This document shows positions 28,900 through 37,645 of a stretch of 64,000 bases of DNA, piece by piece. Location: assembly GCF_031458115.1 (NCBI RefSeq), contig NZ_JAVDXV010000009.1, forward strand, positions 310,001 to 374,000, read 5' to 3'. This DNA is from Pelomonas asaccharophilus_A. GTDB lineage: Bacteria > Pseudomonadota > Gammaproteobacteria > Burkholderiales > Burkholderiaceae_C. Every line of letters starts with the position of its first letter. Position 1 is the stretch's first letter. Under the pieces are notes generated by a model that worked only from the letters and a program-made list of their open reading frames with translations, did no database searches and was not told the origin of the DNA. A program made the translations under genes and the position numbers.

Positions 28900-30899
28900 C
28901 CGATCAAACGACGCCAACGGGCCCAGCGCCGGGCCGCTCCCAAGCGGGCCCGCATCCCCTCGGGGGATCGGCCGACGTACCCGGCGGACGAGGGGCTCCA
29001 GGTCACCCGAACCAGTTCGCGCTGCTGAAGCAACGCCGCTTCGCACCCTTCTTCTGGACGCAGTTCCTCGGCGCCGCGAACGACAACGTCTTCAAGTTCG
29101 CGTTCACGCTGATGGTGACCTACCAGCTGCAGCTGGAATGGCTGCCGCCCAGCATGGCGGGCCTGGTCATCGGCGCGCTGTTCATCCTGCCCTATGTGCT
29201 GTTCTCGGCCACCAGCGGCCAGCTGGCCGACAAGCACGACAAGGCCAGACTGATGCAGCTGGTGAAGAGCCTGGAGATCGCCATCATGGTGATCGCCGCC
29301 TGGGGCTTTTACGCCGCGCACGTACCGACGCTGCTGGCCTGCGTGTTCCTGATGGGCCTGCACTCCACGCTGTTCGGCCCGGTCAAGTACGCCTACATGC
29401 CGCAGCACCTGAACGAGCGCGAGCTGACCGGCGGCAACGGCATGGTGGAGATGGGCACCTTCGTCGCCATCCTGCTGGGCCAGCTGGCCGGCGGCATCCT
29501 GGTGGACACGCCCGTCGTGGGCCCGCAGCACGTGGCCTGGGCCTGCCTGGCGCTGGCCGTGCTGGGCCGCGTCACCGCGCAGGCGCTGCCGCCCAGCCCG
29601 TCGACCGACCCCAACCTCGTCATCAACTGGAACCCCTTCACCGAGACCTGGCGCAACCTCAAGCTCGCGCATGAAGGCCTGGCCGTGTTCCGGTCACTGT
29701 TGGGCATCTCGTGGATGTGGTTCTTCGGCGCCGTGTTCCTCAGCAACTTCCCCGCCTTCGCGAAGGAAGTGCTGCACGGCAGCCCGCAGGTCGCGTCGCT
29801 GCTGCTGGCGGTGTTCTCCATCGGCATCGGCATCGGCTCGCTGCTTTGCGAGATGCTGTCCAAGCGCCATGTGGAGATCGGCCTCGTGCCGCTGGGCGCC
29901 ATCGGCATGAGCGTGTTCTCCATCGACCTGTACTTCGCCGCCAGCGGCCTGCCGGCCAGCGCACCGTACAGCGTGTCCGGCTTTCTGGCCCAGCCGGCGC
30001 ACTGGCGCGTGCTGGCCGACCTGACGCTGCTGGCGCTGTTCGCCGGCCTCTACAGCGTGCCGATGTATGCGCTGATCCAGTTGCGCGCGCAGCCCACGCA
30101 CCGGGCGCGCATCATCGCGGCCAACAACATCCTGAACGCGATCTTCATGATCGCCAGCTCCATCATCGCCGGCGCGATGCTGGGCGCGGGCATGACCATC
30201 CCGCAGATCTTCCTGGCCGTGGGCATCGCCAACGCGGTGGTGGCGTTCTACATCTTCCTCATCGTGCCCGAGTACCTGCTGCGCTTCGCGGCCTTCGTGC
30301 TGACGCGCCTGGTCTACCGCTTCAAGATCGTCCATGACGAGCGCATCCCGACGACCGGCCCGGCCGTGCTGGTGTGCAACCACGTCAGCTTCGTCGACGC
30401 CGTGCTGCTGATGGCCGCCAGCCCGCGCCCCATCCGCTTCCTGATGGATCACCAGATCTTCAAGACGCCGGTGCTGGGCTGGATGTTCAAGCTCGCCAAG
30501 GCCATTCCCATCGCGCCGGCCAAGACCGACCCGGCCACCTACGACGCCGCCTTCGCCGCGGCCCGCGCCGTGCTGGCCGACGGCGAGATGGTATGCATCT
30601 TCCCGGAGGGCGGCATCACCCGCGACGGCGAGCTGCAGCCGTTCAAGGGCGGCGTCATGAAGCTCATCGACGGCATGCCCGACGTGCCCGTCATCCCGAT
30701 GGCGCTGGGCAACCTGTGGGGCAGCTATTTCTCGCGGGCGGAGGCCGGCCGGGCGATGGTGAAGCCGCTGCGCCGCGGCATCTGGAGCATGATCAGCCTG
30801 ACGGTGGACAGTCCGATGACGGCGGCCGAGGTCAGTCCCGATGCGCTTCGTTCGCGGGTGGCCGGCCTGCTCGGAACAGGCGCTTCAGCCGCAGCTTGA
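28896..30899 (+). CDS. LplT-like MFS lysophospholipid transporter fused to PlsC acyltransferase
   Basis: This 667-residue protein joins an MFS domain (residues about 45-440; FWTQFLGAANDNVFKFAFTL) to a PlsC-type acyltransferase domain with HX4D in NHVSFVDAVLL and the FPEGGITRDG motif. It probably flips lysophospholipids across the inner membrane and reacylates them. It lacks the third, acyl-ACP synthetase domain seen in longer fusions. Residues about 8-34 (GPAPGRSQAGPHPLGGS and onward) are encoded by a dispersed DNA repeat and are unlikely to be conserved. The start overlaps the DUF2145 stop, while the last 68 bp overlap a convergent gene. Confidence 0.85.
   Translation: MTDQTTPTGPAPGRSQAGPHPLGGSADVPGGRGAPGHPNQFALLKQRRFAPFFWTQFLGAANDNVFKFAFTLMVTYQLQLEWLPPSMAGLVIGALFILPYVLFSATSGQLADKHDKARLMQLVKSLEIAIMVIAAWGFYAAHVPTLLACVFLMGLHSTLFGPVKYAYMPQHLNERELTGGNGMVEMGTFVAILLGQLAGGILVDTPVVGPQHVAWACLALAVLGRVTAQALPPSPSTDPNLVINWNPFTETWRNLKLAHEGLAVFRSLLGISWMWFFGAVFLSNFPAFAKEVLHGSPQVASLLLAVFSIGIGIGSLLCEMLSKRHVEIGLVPLGAIGMSVFSIDLYFAASGLPASAPYSVSGFLAQPAHWRVLADLTLLALFAGLYSVPMYALIQLRAQPTHRARIIAANNILNAIFMIASSIIAGAMLGAGMTIPQIFLAVGIANAVVAFYIFLIVPEYLLRFAAFVLTRLVYRFKIVHDERIPTTGPAVLVCNHVSFVDAVLLMAASPRPIRFLMDHQIFKTPVLGWMFKLAKAIPIAPAKTDPATYDAAFAAARAVLADGEMVCIFPEGGITRDGELQPFKGGVMKLIDGMPDVPVIPMALGNLWGSYFSRAEAGRAMVKPLRRGIWSMISLTVDSPMTAAEVSPDALRSRVAGLLGTGASAAA
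28919..28971 (+). repeat. Dispersed repeat, copy A, inside the LplT-PlsC coding sequence
   Basis: It matches 5602-5634 plus 5677-5691 nearly base for base (shared AGCGCCGGGCCGC, CCCAAGC and CCCCTCGGGGGA) without the hairpin that splits the other copy. Its length allows the frame to stay open, so it adds a Gly/Pro-rich N-terminal stretch to the protein. Similar repeats are known to recur in Burkholderiales genomes; I have not been able to search for them here. Confidence 0.65.
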
Positions 30900-31350
30900 C
30901 GGCTCGCGCCGCGCGCCACACCGCGCTGGCGCGCACCCAGGCCAGCAGTTCCGCCTTCCAGTAGGTCCAGCGCTCGTAGACGCGCGCGAACCAGGGCAGT
31001 TGCATCAGCGCCGGCTGGATCAGCTGGAACAGCCAGGCCAGCAGCGCAGTGCCGATGAGCTTGGCCGCGATGACGAGGGCCACGCCCAGCGTCACGCGGC
31101 CCTCGGCCACCAGCCAGACGGCCAGCAGCTTGACCGGCAGGATCAGCAGACTGGGCAACACCAGCACCAGCAGCGCCCAGCGTGGTGGCAGCTGCTTCAG
31201 CAGCGTCTCGAACTGCCGGATGACCGGCAGCTTGGCGATCAGCGCGAAGACGCGGCGCAGCGGCTCCCAGCCCCATTCCTCGAACAGGATCAACAGCGCC
31301 AGCACGACGCGCACCAACCAGCGCAGCGGGGATAGCAAGGCCTTCAGCAT
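30832..31350 (-). CDS. Small membrane protein of unknown function
   Basis: The 172-residue protein has hydrophobic segments at about residues 10-25 (WLVRVVLALLILFEEWGW), 62-85 (ALLVLVLPSLLILPVKLLAV) and 96-118, and a very basic C-terminal tail. It resembles a conserved uncharacterised proteobacterial membrane protein. ATG 31350 is at the natural N-terminus. Its 3' end overlaps the convergent LplT-PlsC gene by 68 bp. Confidence 0.7.
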   Translation of the reverse strand: MLKALLSPLRWLVRVVLALLILFEEWGWEPLRRVFALIAKLPVIRQFETLLKQLPPRWALLVLVLPSLLILPVKLLAVWLVAEGRVTLGVALVIAAKLIGTALLAWLFQLIQPALMQLPWFARVYERWTYWKAELLAWVRASAVWRAARAVKLRLKRLFRAGRPPANEAHRD

Positions 31351-31406
31351 GCCGGCATCTTCACCGCAGGCACGGGGCCTGTCGAAGGTCAGCGCCCAAA
31401 TGAATC

Positions 31407-31435
31407 GGGCCGCCGCGTGCGACACGCGACGGCCC
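31407..31435 (-). terminator. Hairpin after the PEP-CTERM gene, terminator-like
   Basis: GGGCCGCCGCGTG and CACGCGACGGCCC form a 13-bp stem with one mismatch around a 3-base loop. It follows the PEP-CTERM stop by about 24 bp on the minus strand. The trailing sequence is only moderately T-rich (GATTCATTT). Confidence 0.6.
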
Positions 31436-31458
31436 GAAGGCGGTGCAGCGACCGGGTA

Positions 31459-32199
31459 TCAGCCGCGGCGACGGCGTGAGGCCACACCCGCGCCCAGCAG
31501 CGCCAGGCCGGCCAGCACGGCGGATGCCGGTTCCGGCACGGTGTTGAGGCTGACGTTGTCGACCAGGATGGCGTCGCCGCTGTCCAGGTTGGCCGAGCGG
31601 AAGCCGATGCTGCTGAAGCTGGTCAGGCCCGAGGAGCCGTTGAAGACCGCGTCCGCACCGGTGAAGCCGGCCTGCTCCGCCGCACTGGGGTCCACCCACA
31701 GCGAGTAGCGGTTGTAGGTGGACGAACCGCCCACCTTCTCCAGCAGCGCCATCAGGTGGTAGGTGGTGCCCACGGCCACGGCCGTGGAGAAGCTGCCGCC
31801 GGTGCCCTGTGTGCGCACGAACAGGTCGGACGTGCAGCCGGCGGTGCCGCCGCAATTGCCCTTCAGGCCCACGTTGGGGCCGGTCGAGCTGCCGAACCAG
31901 AAGCCCAGGAAGTCGTTGCCGTCGATGGCGCCGGTGTCGAACTGCAGGTCGAAGCTCACCAGCACCTGGCGGGCGTTGACGGCGCCGCCGAGCGCCCAGG
32001 TGGCGGCGCTGTCGCTGTTGCCGCTGAAGCGCAGCGCCTGGCCCGTGATGGCGCCTTCGCCGGCACCCACGGTGACGACCGTCGCGGCGGCGGAGGTCGT
32101 CCAGCCCGTGCCGTCGGTCGAAGCCATGATGGGCGCGGCCTGGGCCATGCCGATGAAGGCCGTGGCGGCTGCCACGGCGAGATTGCCGGCGAAGTTCAT
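31459..32199 (-). CDS. PEP-CTERM sorting-signal protein, exported
   Basis: This 246-residue protein has a signal peptide (to about residue 22, AQAA) and a C-terminal PEP-CTERM signal: VPEPASAVLAGLALLGAGV followed by SRRRRG. Such proteins are thought to be processed by an exosortase and linked to extracellular polysaccharide. The body is Ser/Gly/Thr-rich and beta-type, with two Cys (GNCGGTAGC); I recognise no enzyme motif. ATG 32199 has a GGAG upstream. The exosortase gene is not in this window. Confidence 0.8.
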   Translation of the reverse strand: MNFAGNLAVAAATAFIGMAQAAPIMASTDGTGWTTSAAATVVTVGAGEGAITGQALRFSGNSDSAATWALGGAVNARQVLVSFDLQFDTGAIDGNDFLGFWFGSSTGPNVGLKGNCGGTAGCTSDLFVRTQGTGGSFSTAVAVGTTYHLMALLEKVGGSSTYNRYSLWVDPSAAEQAGFTGADAVFNGSSGLTSFSSIGFRSANLDSGDAILVDNVSLNTVPEPASAVLAGLALLGAGVASRRRRG

Positions 32200-32378
32200 C
32201 AATACTCCTTGTGTTCTAGGGATTGACGCCTCGTCGCCCCTGCGGCTCGGATTGTCCAGGCGCGAACGGCCAGCCTCGCCAGGCATCCACCGCGATCGCG
32301 GGATGGCCGCAGCCCCCTCAATCAAGCGGGTGCCGCGCTTCGGGTGTGATTCAGATCACACCGCGCGCCCGCCTCGCG

Positions 32379-33506
32379 TCAGACGCCGCGCGCCCGATCC
32401 GCGTGGAACTGCGCCCGCCAGGCCTCGAAGCGGCCGGCGTCCAGCGCGTCGCGCATTTCCTGCATCAGGTTCAGGTAGTAATGCAGGTTGTGGATGCTGG
32501 TCAGCATCGGGCCCAGCATCTCGCCGCAGCGGTCCAGGTGGTGCAGATAGGCGCGGCTGAAGCCGGTGCAGCATTCACAGATGCAGGTTTCGTCCACCGG
32601 CTTTTCGTCGGCCTTGTAGCGCGCGTTGCGCAGCCGCACGTCGCCAAAGCGCGTGAACAGGTGGCCGTTGCGCGCATTGCGGGTGGGCATCACGCAGTCG
32701 AACATGTCGATGCCCTGGCTGACGCCTTCGACTAGGTCCTCCGGCGTGCCCACGCCCATCAGATAGCGCGGCTTGTTGGCCGGCAGCTGGTGGCCCGTGT
32801 GCGCCAGGATGCGCTGCATCTCGGCCTTGGGTTCGCCCACGGACAGGCCGCCGATGGCATAGCCCGGCAGGTCCAGCTCGGCCAGGCCGGCCAGCGACGC
32901 GTCGCGCAGGTTCGTATACATGCCGCCCTGCACGATGCCGAACAGCGCGTTGGGGTTCTCCAGCCGGTCGAATTCGGTGATGCAGCGCTTGGCCCAGCGC
33001 AGCGACATCTCCATGGACTGCTGCGCCTCGCGCTCGGTCGTCAGCTTGCCCTTGCTCTCGTAAGGCGTGCACTCGTCGAACTGCATGACGATGTCGGAGT
33101 TCAGCACGGTCTGGATCTGCATGCTGATCTCGGGCGTCAGGAACAGCTTGTCGCCGTTGACGGGGGACGCGAACTTGACGCCCTCCTCGCTGATCTTGCG
33201 CATGTCGCCCAGGCTCCAGACCTGGAAGCCGCCGCTGTCCGTCAGGATGGGCTTGTTCCAGCTCTCGAAGCGGTGCAGGCCGCCGAACTGCGTGATGACG
33301 TCCAGGCCCGGGCGCATCCACAGGTGGAAGGTGTTGCCCAGGATGATCTGAGCGCCCATCTCCTGCAGCGAACGCGGCGTGACGCCCTTGACCGTGCCGT
33401 AGGTGCCCACCGGCATGAAGATGGGCGTCTGCACGACACCGTGGTTGAGCGTGAGCGTGCCGCGGCGCGCGCGGCCTTCGGTCTTGAGGAGGTCGAACTT
33501 CAGCAT
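32379..33506 (-). CDS. tgt: Queuine tRNA-ribosyltransferase
   Basis: Tgt swaps guanine 34 of tRNAs with GUN anticodons for preQ1. The 375-residue protein shows the nucleophile region TDSGGFQVWSL, MPTRNARNGHLFT, and the zinc ligands in CICECCTGFSRAYLHH. ATG 33506 precedes the conserved MLKFDLLKTEGRARRG start. The partner gene queA is about 3 kb away rather than adjacent, with five unrelated genes between. Confidence 0.95.
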   Translation of the reverse strand: MLKFDLLKTEGRARRGTLTLNHGVVQTPIFMPVGTYGTVKGVTPRSLQEMGAQIILGNTFHLWMRPGLDVITQFGGLHRFESWNKPILTDSGGFQVWSLGDMRKISEEGVKFASPVNGDKLFLTPEISMQIQTVLNSDIVMQFDECTPYESKGKLTTEREAQQSMEMSLRWAKRCITEFDRLENPNALFGIVQGGMYTNLRDASLAGLAELDLPGYAIGGLSVGEPKAEMQRILAHTGHQLPANKPRYLMGVGTPEDLVEGVSQGIDMFDCVMPTRNARNGHLFTRFGDVRLRNARYKADEKPVDETCICECCTGFSRAYLHHLDRCGEMLGPMLTSIHNLHYYLNLMQEMRDALDAGRFEAWRAQFHADRARGV

Positions 33507-33555
33507 GGGGCCGTGATTGTCGCAGCCAGGGCCCGCCCGCCTAAACTGGCCCGCA

Positions 33556-34371
33556 ATGAGGATCCCTGCCATGGCCCCATTGCGGCTGCTCCTGTTGCTG
33601 GCGGCACTGCTGCTGCCCGGCGCGGCTCTGGCCTGCGGCCCCTACCGCGTGGCCTTCTACGAATACGCCATCCTCTACCACCGCGACACCGACGGCCAGT
33701 ACCGCGGCATCGACAAGGACGTGCTGGACGAACTGGCCCGGCGCACCGGCTGCCGCTTCGACACGGTGCTGGAATCGCGGGCGCGCACCTGGGCGTTGAT
33801 GACGTCGGGCGGGCTGGACATCACGCTGTCGGCGGTCGTGAACCGCGAGCGCGAGCGCATCGTCGAGCTGGTGCCCTACCTGCAGTCGCGCCGCGCCGTG
33901 GTGCTGCGCAACCCCAGCGTGCCCAGCACTGCCGAGGCATTCATGCGCGATGAGCAGCGCCGCCTGCTGAAGGTGCGCGCCGCGCGCGACGGCCCGCAGA
34001 TGGAGGCGCTGCTGGCCCGGCTGGAAGCACGCGGCCGTGTCGTCGAGGCCGCAGACCAGCCCAGCGCCGTGCGCGCCTTCAAGGCCGGCCGCGCCGACGC
34101 GATGGTGCTGGGCATAGGCAGCCTGGCCCGGCTGCGCCAGCAGGATCCGGAATTCCAGGCCTACGACGCCGTCTTCTGGGCGCCGACGGAACGGGTGGTG
34201 GGCGCGCTGGCCATGTCACGCGAGCGCGTCAGCGAGGCCGACCGCGCGCGGCTGCGCGAGGCGATTGCAGCCATGCGGCGTGACGGCGGGCTGGACGCCA
34301 TCCTGCGCCGCCATGTCGGCGACAAGCTGGCCGCCGCGCTGCGCCTGCCCGACGGCGACAGCGGGCATTGA
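33556..34371 (+). CDS. Orphan periplasmic substrate-binding protein, family 3 (first of three)
   Basis: The 271-residue protein has a signal peptide and a two-lobe family-3 binding-protein pattern (ACGPYRVAFYEYAILYHRD, GIDKDVLDELARRTGCRF, LTSGGLDIT-like MTSGGLDITLSAVV). No permease or ATPase gene is nearby. The ligand is unknown; amino acids are usual for the family. The starts ATG 33556 and ATG 33571 are both possible. It is followed by two related genes, with 7 bp and 50 bp gaps, so the three probably form one unit. Confidence 0.75.
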   Translation: MRIPAMAPLRLLLLLAALLLPGAALACGPYRVAFYEYAILYHRDTDGQYRGIDKDVLDELARRTGCRFDTVLESRARTWALMTSGGLDITLSAVVNRERERIVELVPYLQSRRAVVLRNPSVPSTAEAFMRDEQRRLLKVRAARDGPQMEALLARLEARGRVVEAADQPSAVRAFKAGRADAMVLGIGSLARLRQQDPEFQAYDAVFWAPTERVVGALAMSRERVSEADRARLREAIAAMRRDGGLDAILRRHVGDKLAAALRLPDGDSGH

Positions 34372-34378
34372 CCGCGAC

Positions 34379-35134
34379 ATGCAGCGCCGCCCCCTGCTCG
34401 CCCTCGCCGCCGCGCTGCCGCTGCGCGCCGCGGCCGCCCGCACGCCGCTGCCGGTGTTCTGCCACGCGCTGCCGCCGCTGAGCTTCGAGCAGGACGGCCA
34501 GCCCACGGGACTGGGCGTCGAGCTGCTGCGCCGCATGGCCGAGCTGGCCGGCCTGGACCTGGCGCTGGCGCTGCAGCCGCGGCTGCGCGCGGAAAAGTCG
34601 TTTCTGGAGACCCCGGGCAGCCTGCTGTTCCCGCTGGCCCGGCTGCCGGAGCGCGAACACCGCTACCGCTGGGTGGGCCCGCTGCTGCCGCGCCGCGTGG
34701 GCATCTACCGGCTGAACAGCCGCGCGGACATCCGCTGGCGCGGGCTGCAACAGCTCGACGGCCTGCGCGTGGGCGCCACCGCCGGCACGGCCACGCTGGA
34801 GCAGCTGCAGGCCGAGGGCCTGAAGCCGGGCAAGGAGCTGGAGGTGTCGCCCAGCTACGAAGCCAGCGTGCGCAAGCTGCTGGCCGGGCGCATGGACCTG
34901 CTGGTGATCGGCGACCTCAACATCTACTGGCAGCTGCAGCTGCTGCGCGAACCGCCGGAGCGCATCAAGGAAGTGGCGGTGCTGGATGCCGGCACCGACT
35001 ATTGCTTCGGCCTGCGCCCGGACGCCGAACCGGCGCCCGCGGATGCGCTGCAACGCGCGCTCGACCAGCTGCGCCGCGGCGGCGCCATCGAGCGCCTCAA
35101 GCAGGCTTACGGCCTGCCCGCGAACGCCACCTAG
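34379..35134 (+). CDS. Orphan periplasmic substrate-binding protein, family 3 (second of three)
   Basis: The 251-residue protein starts with a short signal-like segment (MQRRPLLALAAALPLRAAAA). Binding-protein motifs include PLSFEQDGQPTGLGVELLRR and GLRVGATAGTATLEQL. It is the least similar of the three. ATG 34379 lies 7 bp after the previous stop. Confidence 0.7.
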   Translation: MQRRPLLALAAALPLRAAAARTPLPVFCHALPPLSFEQDGQPTGLGVELLRRMAELAGLDLALALQPRLRAEKSFLETPGSLLFPLARLPEREHRYRWVGPLLPRRVGIYRLNSRADIRWRGLQQLDGLRVGATAGTATLEQLQAEGLKPGKELEVSPSYEASVRKLLAGRMDLLVIGDLNIYWQLQLLREPPERIKEVAVLDAGTDYCFGLRPDAEPAPADALQRALDQLRRGGAIERLKQAYGLPANAT

Positions 35135-35184
35135 CAGCGCCTGATCCGGACTAGACTGGGCCGTCAGTCGACCGAGGAGGGGTC

Positions 35185-35970
35185 ATGGCGATCTGGCGAT
35201 GCACGCTCGCAGCCCTGGGCCTGTGGCTCAGCGCGCAGAGCTGCGCTGCCGATGGCTGCGGCCCCTACCGCGTGGGCCTGCGCGAATACCCCCGGCTCTA
35301 CCAGCGCGCCGCCGCGGGTCAGTTCGGCGGGCTGGACAAGGACTTCTTCGACGCGCTGGCCGAACGCAGCGGCTGCAAGCTCGAGTTCCAGCTTGAATCC
35401 CAACCCCGGCTGTGGATGCGGCTGGCGCGCGGCGACATCGACATGGCGAGCTGGGTGGTGCCCAGCGAACAACGCGCCACCGTCGTGCGCATCCTGCCCA
35501 TCATGGGCGGCCGCATGATGGCCGTGACCTGGCGCGACGCCGGCATCAAGAGCGAGGCCGAGTTCCTCGCCGACCCGGCGCTGCGCGCCGTCGCCATCAG
35601 CCAGGCGCTCTACGGCCCCGGCTACGACCCGCTGCTGGCCCAGCTGCGCACCCAGGGCCGGGTCAGCGACGTGGCCGACTTCGACATCGCCTGGCGCGCC
35701 TTCGCCGGCCGGCGCGTGGCGCTGATGTTGGCCTACCCCTGGAGCCTGGCGGGCCAGCCTCCGGAGCTGATGGCCCAACTGCAGCTGAGCGACTGGCACG
35801 CCGCCGAGACGGCCACCACGTCGGGGCTGGCGCTGTCGCGCAAGACCGTGCGCGAGGCCGACGCGCACAAGCTGGAGCAGGCCCTGCGCGCGATGCGGCT
35901 GGACGGCAGCCTTGCGCAACTCCTGGCCCGGCATCTGCCCGCCGGCACCGTCAGGCTGCTGCCGCCCTGA
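35185..35970 (+). CDS. Orphan periplasmic substrate-binding protein, family 3 (third of three)
   Basis: The 261-residue protein has a signal peptide ending SCAA and is clearly related to the first gene: GCGPYRVGLREYPRLYQR against ACGPYRVAFYEYAILYHR, and GGLDKDFFDALAERSGCK against GIDKDVLDELARRTGCR. It therefore probably arose by duplication. GGAGG lies 8 bp before ATG 35185. Its ligand is unknown. Confidence 0.75.
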   Translation: MAIWRCTLAALGLWLSAQSCAADGCGPYRVGLREYPRLYQRAAAGQFGGLDKDFFDALAERSGCKLEFQLESQPRLWMRLARGDIDMASWVVPSEQRATVVRILPIMGGRMMAVTWRDAGIKSEAEFLADPALRAVAISQALYGPGYDPLLAQLRTQGRVSDVADFDIAWRAFAGRRVALMLAYPWSLAGQPPELMAQLQLSDWHAAETATTSGLALSRKTVREADAHKLEQALRAMRLDGSLAQLLARHLPAGTVRLLPP

Positions 35971-36003
35971 AGCACCATCGATGCAGCGCGGGACAATCCC
36001 GCC

Positions 36004-36609
36004 ATGCCCCTGACCCTGGCCGCGCCGGCCGAGCACGAACTGATCGTCAAGAAGAGCCGCTTCCTCGGCCGCGTTGAACCCTGCGCCGACCGCGCCGCCG
36101 CGCTGGCCCGCGTGGCGCAGCTGCGCGCCGAACACCCGGGCGCGGCCCATGTCTGCTGGGCCTTGCTCGCCGGCGGCCACTCCGCCGCCAACGACGACGG
36201 CGAGCCCGGCGGCACGGCAGGCCGGCCCATGCTGGACGTGCTTCGCCACCAGGGCCTGGACGGCGTGCTGGCCACGGCCGTGCGTTACTGGGGCGGCGTC
36301 AAGCTGGGCGCGGGTGGCCTGGTGAGGGCCTACACCGACTGCATCGCGCAGGCGCTGTTGACGGCAGACAAGGTCGAGCGCGTGGCCCAGGTGGAACTGG
36401 GCTGCGAGCTGCCCTACGAGCTGGAAGGAAGGCTGCGGCGGCTGGCCGAGCAGCATGGCGCCGTGCTGGCGGACGTGCGGCATGAGGCACGCGTGCACAT
36501 GCGTTTCTCGCTGCCCGTCACGGCTCGTGCCGCGTTCACGGAGGCCGTCGACGAGGCATCTCAGGGACGCGTGGGCTGGGTGCGAGACAGCAGCATCGCA
36601 TCCCCATAG
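36004..36609 (+). CDS. YigZ/IMPACT-family protein
   Basis: The 201-residue protein has the diagnostic UPF0029 motif NDDGEPGGTAGRPML and RYWGGVKLGAGGLVRAY. E. coli YigZ and mammalian IMPACT belong here; the biochemical role in bacteria is uncertain. Its last 49 bp overlap the convergent queA gene. ATG 36004 lies directly at the conserved start. Confidence 0.88.
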   Translation: MPLTLAAPAEHELIVKKSRFLGRVEPCADRAAALARVAQLRAEHPGAAHVCWALLAGGHSAANDDGEPGGTAGRPMLDVLRHQGLDGVLATAVRYWGGVKLGAGGLVRAYTDCIAQALLTADKVERVAQVELGCELPYELEGRLRRLAEQHGAVLADVRHEARVHMRFSLPVTARAAFTEAVDEASQGRVGWVRDSSIASP

Positions 36610-37610
36610 CTGAAGAAGCGGTAGCGCTGCGCGATCGCGTGGCGGTACAGCGCCATGACCTCGTCGTAGCCCGCGAAGGCACTGACCAGCATCATCAGCG
36701 TGCTCTTGGGCAGGTGGAAGTTCGTGACAAGCCGGTCGACGACGCGGAACTGGAAGCCTGGCGTGATGAAGATGTCGGTCTCGCGCGCGCCGGCCACGAG
36801 CTGGCCGCTCAACGCGCCGGATTCCAGCGCCCGCAGCGTCGTGGTGCCCACCGCCACCACGCGGCCGCCGCGCGCGCGGCAGGCGGCGATGGCGTCCACG
36901 GTCGCCTGCGGCACGTCAAACCACTCGCTGTGCATCTTGTGGTCGGCGATCTGCTCCACGCGCACCGGCTGGAAGGTGCCGGCGCCGACATGCAGCGTGA
37001 CGTGGGCGGTCGACACCCCAGCCTCGGCCAACCGCGCCAGCAAGGCCTCGTCGAAATGCAGCGCCGCGGTCGGCGCGGCGACGGCGCCAGGTTCCTTCGC
37101 GAACACGGTCTGGTAGCGACGCACGTCGTCTTCGTCGTCGGCATGCGCGATGTAGGGCGGCAGCGGCACATGGCCGTGCTGGTCCAGGAGCGCGAACGGG
37201 TCGCCGGCCAAGCGCAGGTGGAACAGGCCGTTGTCCGGCCCGCAGCGGCCCAGCACCTCGGCGTCGAAGGCATCGGCAAACCGCACGCGGCTGCCGGGCT
37301 TGGGGCTCTTGCTGGCGCGCAGGTGCATCCAGACTTCCTGCGTGCCTGGCAGCACGCGCTCGACCAGCGCCTCGACATTGCCACCCGTCGCCTTCACGCC
37401 GTACAGGCGCGCCTTGATGACCTTGGTGTTGTTGAACACCAGCAGGTCGCCGGGCTGCAAAAGGCCCGGCAGTTCGCGGAACACACGGTCTACGCGAGTC
37501 TCACCCGATGCGTCCAGCAGCCGTGACGCGGTGCGCTCGGCGGCGGGATGCTGGGCGATCAGCTCGGGTGGCAGATCGAAATCGAAATGGGCGACGGTGA
37601 GTTCGGACAT
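36561..37610 (-). CDS. queA: S-adenosylmethionine:tRNA ribosyltransferase-isomerase
   Basis: QueA transfers the ribosyl part of SAM onto preQ1 in tRNA to make epoxyqueuosine. The 349-residue protein starts with FDFDLPPELIAQHPAAERTA and has NVEALVERVLPG, HVGAGTFQPVRVEQI and the C-terminal NFHLPKSTLMMLVSAFAG, all typical of the family. It overlaps the convergent YigZ-like gene by 49 bp. Together with tgt it accounts for the last steps of queuosine synthesis in this window. Confidence 0.95.
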   Translation of the reverse strand: MSELTVAHFDFDLPPELIAQHPAAERTASRLLDASGETRVDRVFRELPGLLQPGDLLVFNNTKVIKARLYGVKATGGNVEALVERVLPGTQEVWMHLRASKSPKPGSRVRFADAFDAEVLGRCGPDNGLFHLRLAGDPFALLDQHGHVPLPPYIAHADDEDDVRRYQTVFAKEPGAVAAPTAALHFDEALLARLAEAGVSTAHVTLHVGAGTFQPVRVEQIADHKMHSEWFDVPQATVDAIAACRARGGRVVAVGTTTLRALESGALSGQLVAGARETDIFITPGFQFRVVDRLVTNFHLPKSTLMMLVSAFAGYDEVMALYRHAIAQRYRFFSYGDAMLLSRTQPTRP

Positions 37611-37645
37611 GGGGCCGAGATTGTCTCAGCCCCGCGTTCTGGAAC

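Noticed and set aside
33556..35970. The three binding-protein genes as one frameshifted gene
   Set aside because: Each has its own signal peptide, start, ribosome site and full length for the family.
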